Assembly (NCBI GenBank): GCA_963770645.1 | Contig: CAVYQL010000004.1 | Span: 1,523,075-1,587,074, forward strand | Direction of reading: 5' to 3' | Source: Bog-473 sp963770645 | GTDB lineage: Bacteria > Actinomycetota > Acidimicrobiia > Acidimicrobiales > RAAP-2 | DNA: 64,000 nt | Shown: positions 63,081 through 64,000 of the stretch, piece by piece | How the letters are laid out: each line of letters opens with the position of its first letter | Position numbering within the stretch: the first letter of the stretch is position 1 | The notes under the pieces: generated by a model | Database searches by the model: none | What the model saw: only the letters and a program-made list of their open reading frames with translations | What the model was told of the DNA's origin: nothing | Position numbers and translations under genes: made by a program

Positions 63081-63300
63081 ATGCGTTGGCCTGGGCGGCC
63101 GCGGCAGGGGAGGCCCCGATGGTCGCCTCGATGGCGGTTCCCGCAAGTGTCCCCATGAGGAGGATGGGTCCGAGGAGCACCCGGGCGTAGCGCCTCAAAC
63201 TCAGTTTGTTGCGGCTCTTGTCCCGGTTCCGAGGTCGCTCGGAGACACCCGAAGCCTCAGGCGCTCCCGGCTGGTCGGAGAAAAGCTCGTCTGACGGCAT
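62446..63300 (-). CDS. Fragment 1 of the broken repeat protein: signal peptide and first repeats
   Basis: Open frame with the true N-terminus. Signal/anchor, then repeat 1 to SLASGASCTTAT; an out-of-frame stretch follows, and the frame returns at LTFTSTPGTFAGSTL through CIDPASGGTAATWHEG. The last ~65 residues are out of frame. Confidence 0.6.
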   Translation of the reverse strand: MPSDELFSDQPGAPEASGVSERPRNRDKSRNKLSLRRYARVLLGPILLMGTLAGTAIEATIGASPAAAAQANACIDPATGGSSQTFVEGVPSSTYTVECEEETGISGTSAYPTITIATGSLPADGSPSLASGASCTTATRREVVPPRSTSRSASSLTRRLRPTVARPLTFTSTPGTFAGSTLSPATSGTLTVTISPPAVTCIDPASGGTAATWHEGVTSLHRRVRAAERRQWRDRLPEFHRGRHRHHSFGCQCDPGGLHHGHVGLGATEEVHQGVSLLGHAVRL

Positions 63301-63648
63301 CTGTGGTCTCCCTCCCCAGTTGCTGTCCCCTCGTGCACCCCCCGATACACCAGCAACGGATATTGCCCGTTCGTTGTCGAACTTCTAACAGCAAATCCAA
63401 GCGAATTCAAGCGTTCGTTGGAATGGCCGGGAATCTGGCCGACACAAATCGCTCAGCTGGCCCTGTTGCCGAGGCGCCCTTCGGACGGGCAAGACCTACC
63501 TCTTGCAGCCAAGTTCCCTCCTGATCGATCCCCGCTCTCACCCGTTTGCATCACCAGTACGCGGCGTCACGACGGGGCCCGTCTCATTGCGTCCAGGTTT
63601 CGGCCTCGGACGACCAGTGTGGCGATAGCTTGACGAGGATGGCGGCGA
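63301..63648. other. Divergent intergenic region
   Basis: 348 nt between the large repeat gene and the last gene. The side next to the repeat gene has GGGGACAGCAACTGGGGAGGG on the minus strand, echoing the GGGGA motifs before the other secreted genes. No RNA gene seen. Confidence 0.5.
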
Positions 63649-63999
63649 ATGCGAGCAGGCGTAGGACACGAGGACGAGTCCGGCTCGCGGTTCAATGTCG
63701 TGCTTGCGGCCAGCGTGTGCTTGACGGGGACCATGCTCCCGCTCGCTGTCGTGTTCGCGGCGACTGCATCACCGGCCAGCGCCGCCACCACGGGGGTACC
63801 GCGGTGTCCACCTGACTGCGGCGCCGTCGCTGCAGGCGACCCCCTGTTGGTGCCGTTCATGACGGCCAACCCAGGCGTCGACTGGCAGGCCTTTCCTGCG
63901 GCCGACAGCCAGTCGTACGTGAACTCGCTGCGCAGGAACGTGAGGCGTCTGGCCGGGACGTCGGCGAGCACGAACGTCGCTGCGGCGCGATGGGAGTGA
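63649..63999 (+). CDS. Short secreted protein of unknown function, possibly cut by a frame break
   Basis: 116 residues ending at a TGA two bases before the window end. A signal-like segment (NVVLAASVCLTGTMLPLAVV) runs to SPASAA, then CPPDCGAVAAGDPLLVPFMT and DWQAFPAADSQSYVNSLRRN. Not recognised. An ATG at 63639 in another frame gives a basic MAANASRRRTRGR start that would suit the signal peptide better, so a frame error near the start is possible, and the protein may continue beyond the window. Confidence 0.45.
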   Translation: MRAGVGHEDESGSRFNVVLAASVCLTGTMLPLAVVFAATASPASAATTGVPRCPPDCGAVAAGDPLLVPFMTANPGVDWQAFPAADSQSYVNSLRRNVRRLAGTSASTNVAAARWE

Positions 64000-64000
64000 C

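Larger units (their letters stand above)
57684..63300 (-). pseudogene. Large secreted repeat protein, reading frame broken at many points
   Basis: One 5.6-kb gene of about 1,870 codons in its ancestral state. It begins with an ATG at 63300 (AGGGAG upstream), a charged N-terminus and a signal/anchor (LLGPILLMGTLAGTAIEATI, cut after SPAAAA). Then come six tandem ~125-residue four-cysteine repeats, a ~500-residue middle region (ANYSIQDVNLAAGTGQIC onward), four Ig-like repeats of the Big_3_5 type (TYGTPTGSVDFYTC, GTWCFAAVYSGD) and a C-terminal putative-Ig domain (GVGPYTWSYKGTLPTGLSLG). At least ten frame changes divide it. Several can be repaired by adding one G or C to a homopolymer, so errors may explain some. 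Surface adhesin-like role by inference. Fragments are listed separately. Confidence 0.75.

Overview
The window is high-GC chromosomal DNA from an actinobacterium. Lineage markers seen are a WhiB regulator, a GlnR-type orphan regulator beside a GSI-alpha glutamine synthetase, a pair of ArsA/BagAB-like ATPases next to WhiB, a BTAD/AfsR regulator, a mycothiol-type DinB protein and several leaderless-looking starts (TANNNT box 7-9 nt before the start codon). Acidimicrobiia is my best guess for the class, by inference only. The first 46 kb is dense, ordinary chromosome; the last 18 kb is accessory and rich in secreted repeat proteins.

Layout. 1-9.4 kb: end of a membrane protein, an ABC exporter pair, a GGDEF-PAS-HD-GYP protein, tRNA-Thr and a giant BTAD regulator. 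9.5-16.5 kb: holB-tmk-topA, then a proton-pumping pyrophosphatase. 16.7-21.7 kb: a potassium-uptake locus (KimA-like permease fused to an OB-fold, divergent from two TrkA proteins), a HAD phosphatase and a possible micro-ORF. 21.7-28.6 kb: principal-type sigma factor, NAD synthetase, thioredoxin, a frame-broken MerR, glutamine synthetase with a GlnR-like regulator, and RidA. 28.7-39.4 kb: an iron-sulfur/redox neighbourhood (2Fe-2S/molybdo-hydroxylase chimera, ErpA, Mrp, metallo-beta-lactamase fold, Nudix, DUF929, WhiB, two ArsA-like ATPases) followed by a lone receiver and a CBS protein. 39.4-46.7 kb: tRNA-Pro, Nudix, an LCP cell-wall ligase, SDR, zinc-ribbon, DinB, CoA-transferase, VOC and AraC genes.

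46.8-64 kb: two small secreted proteins with related ~150-bp leaders, a receiver-domain fossil, MBL/VOC genes, tRNA-Ala, LtrA, thioesterase, SGNH protein, tRNA-Ile with a decayed integrase beside it, a secreted beta-helix protein, and a 5.6-kb secreted repeat gene broken by at least ten frame changes. Several of those breaks, and the MerR break, look like loss of one base from a G/C run, so base-calling error and true decay must be separated before these are called pseudogenes.

The most novel material is the ~125-residue, four-cysteine tandem repeat in the large secreted protein and the paired leaders of the small secreted genes. Also notable are the KimA-OB fusion, the truncated molybdo-hydroxylase chimera and the DUF929 protein that has lost its cysteine pair.
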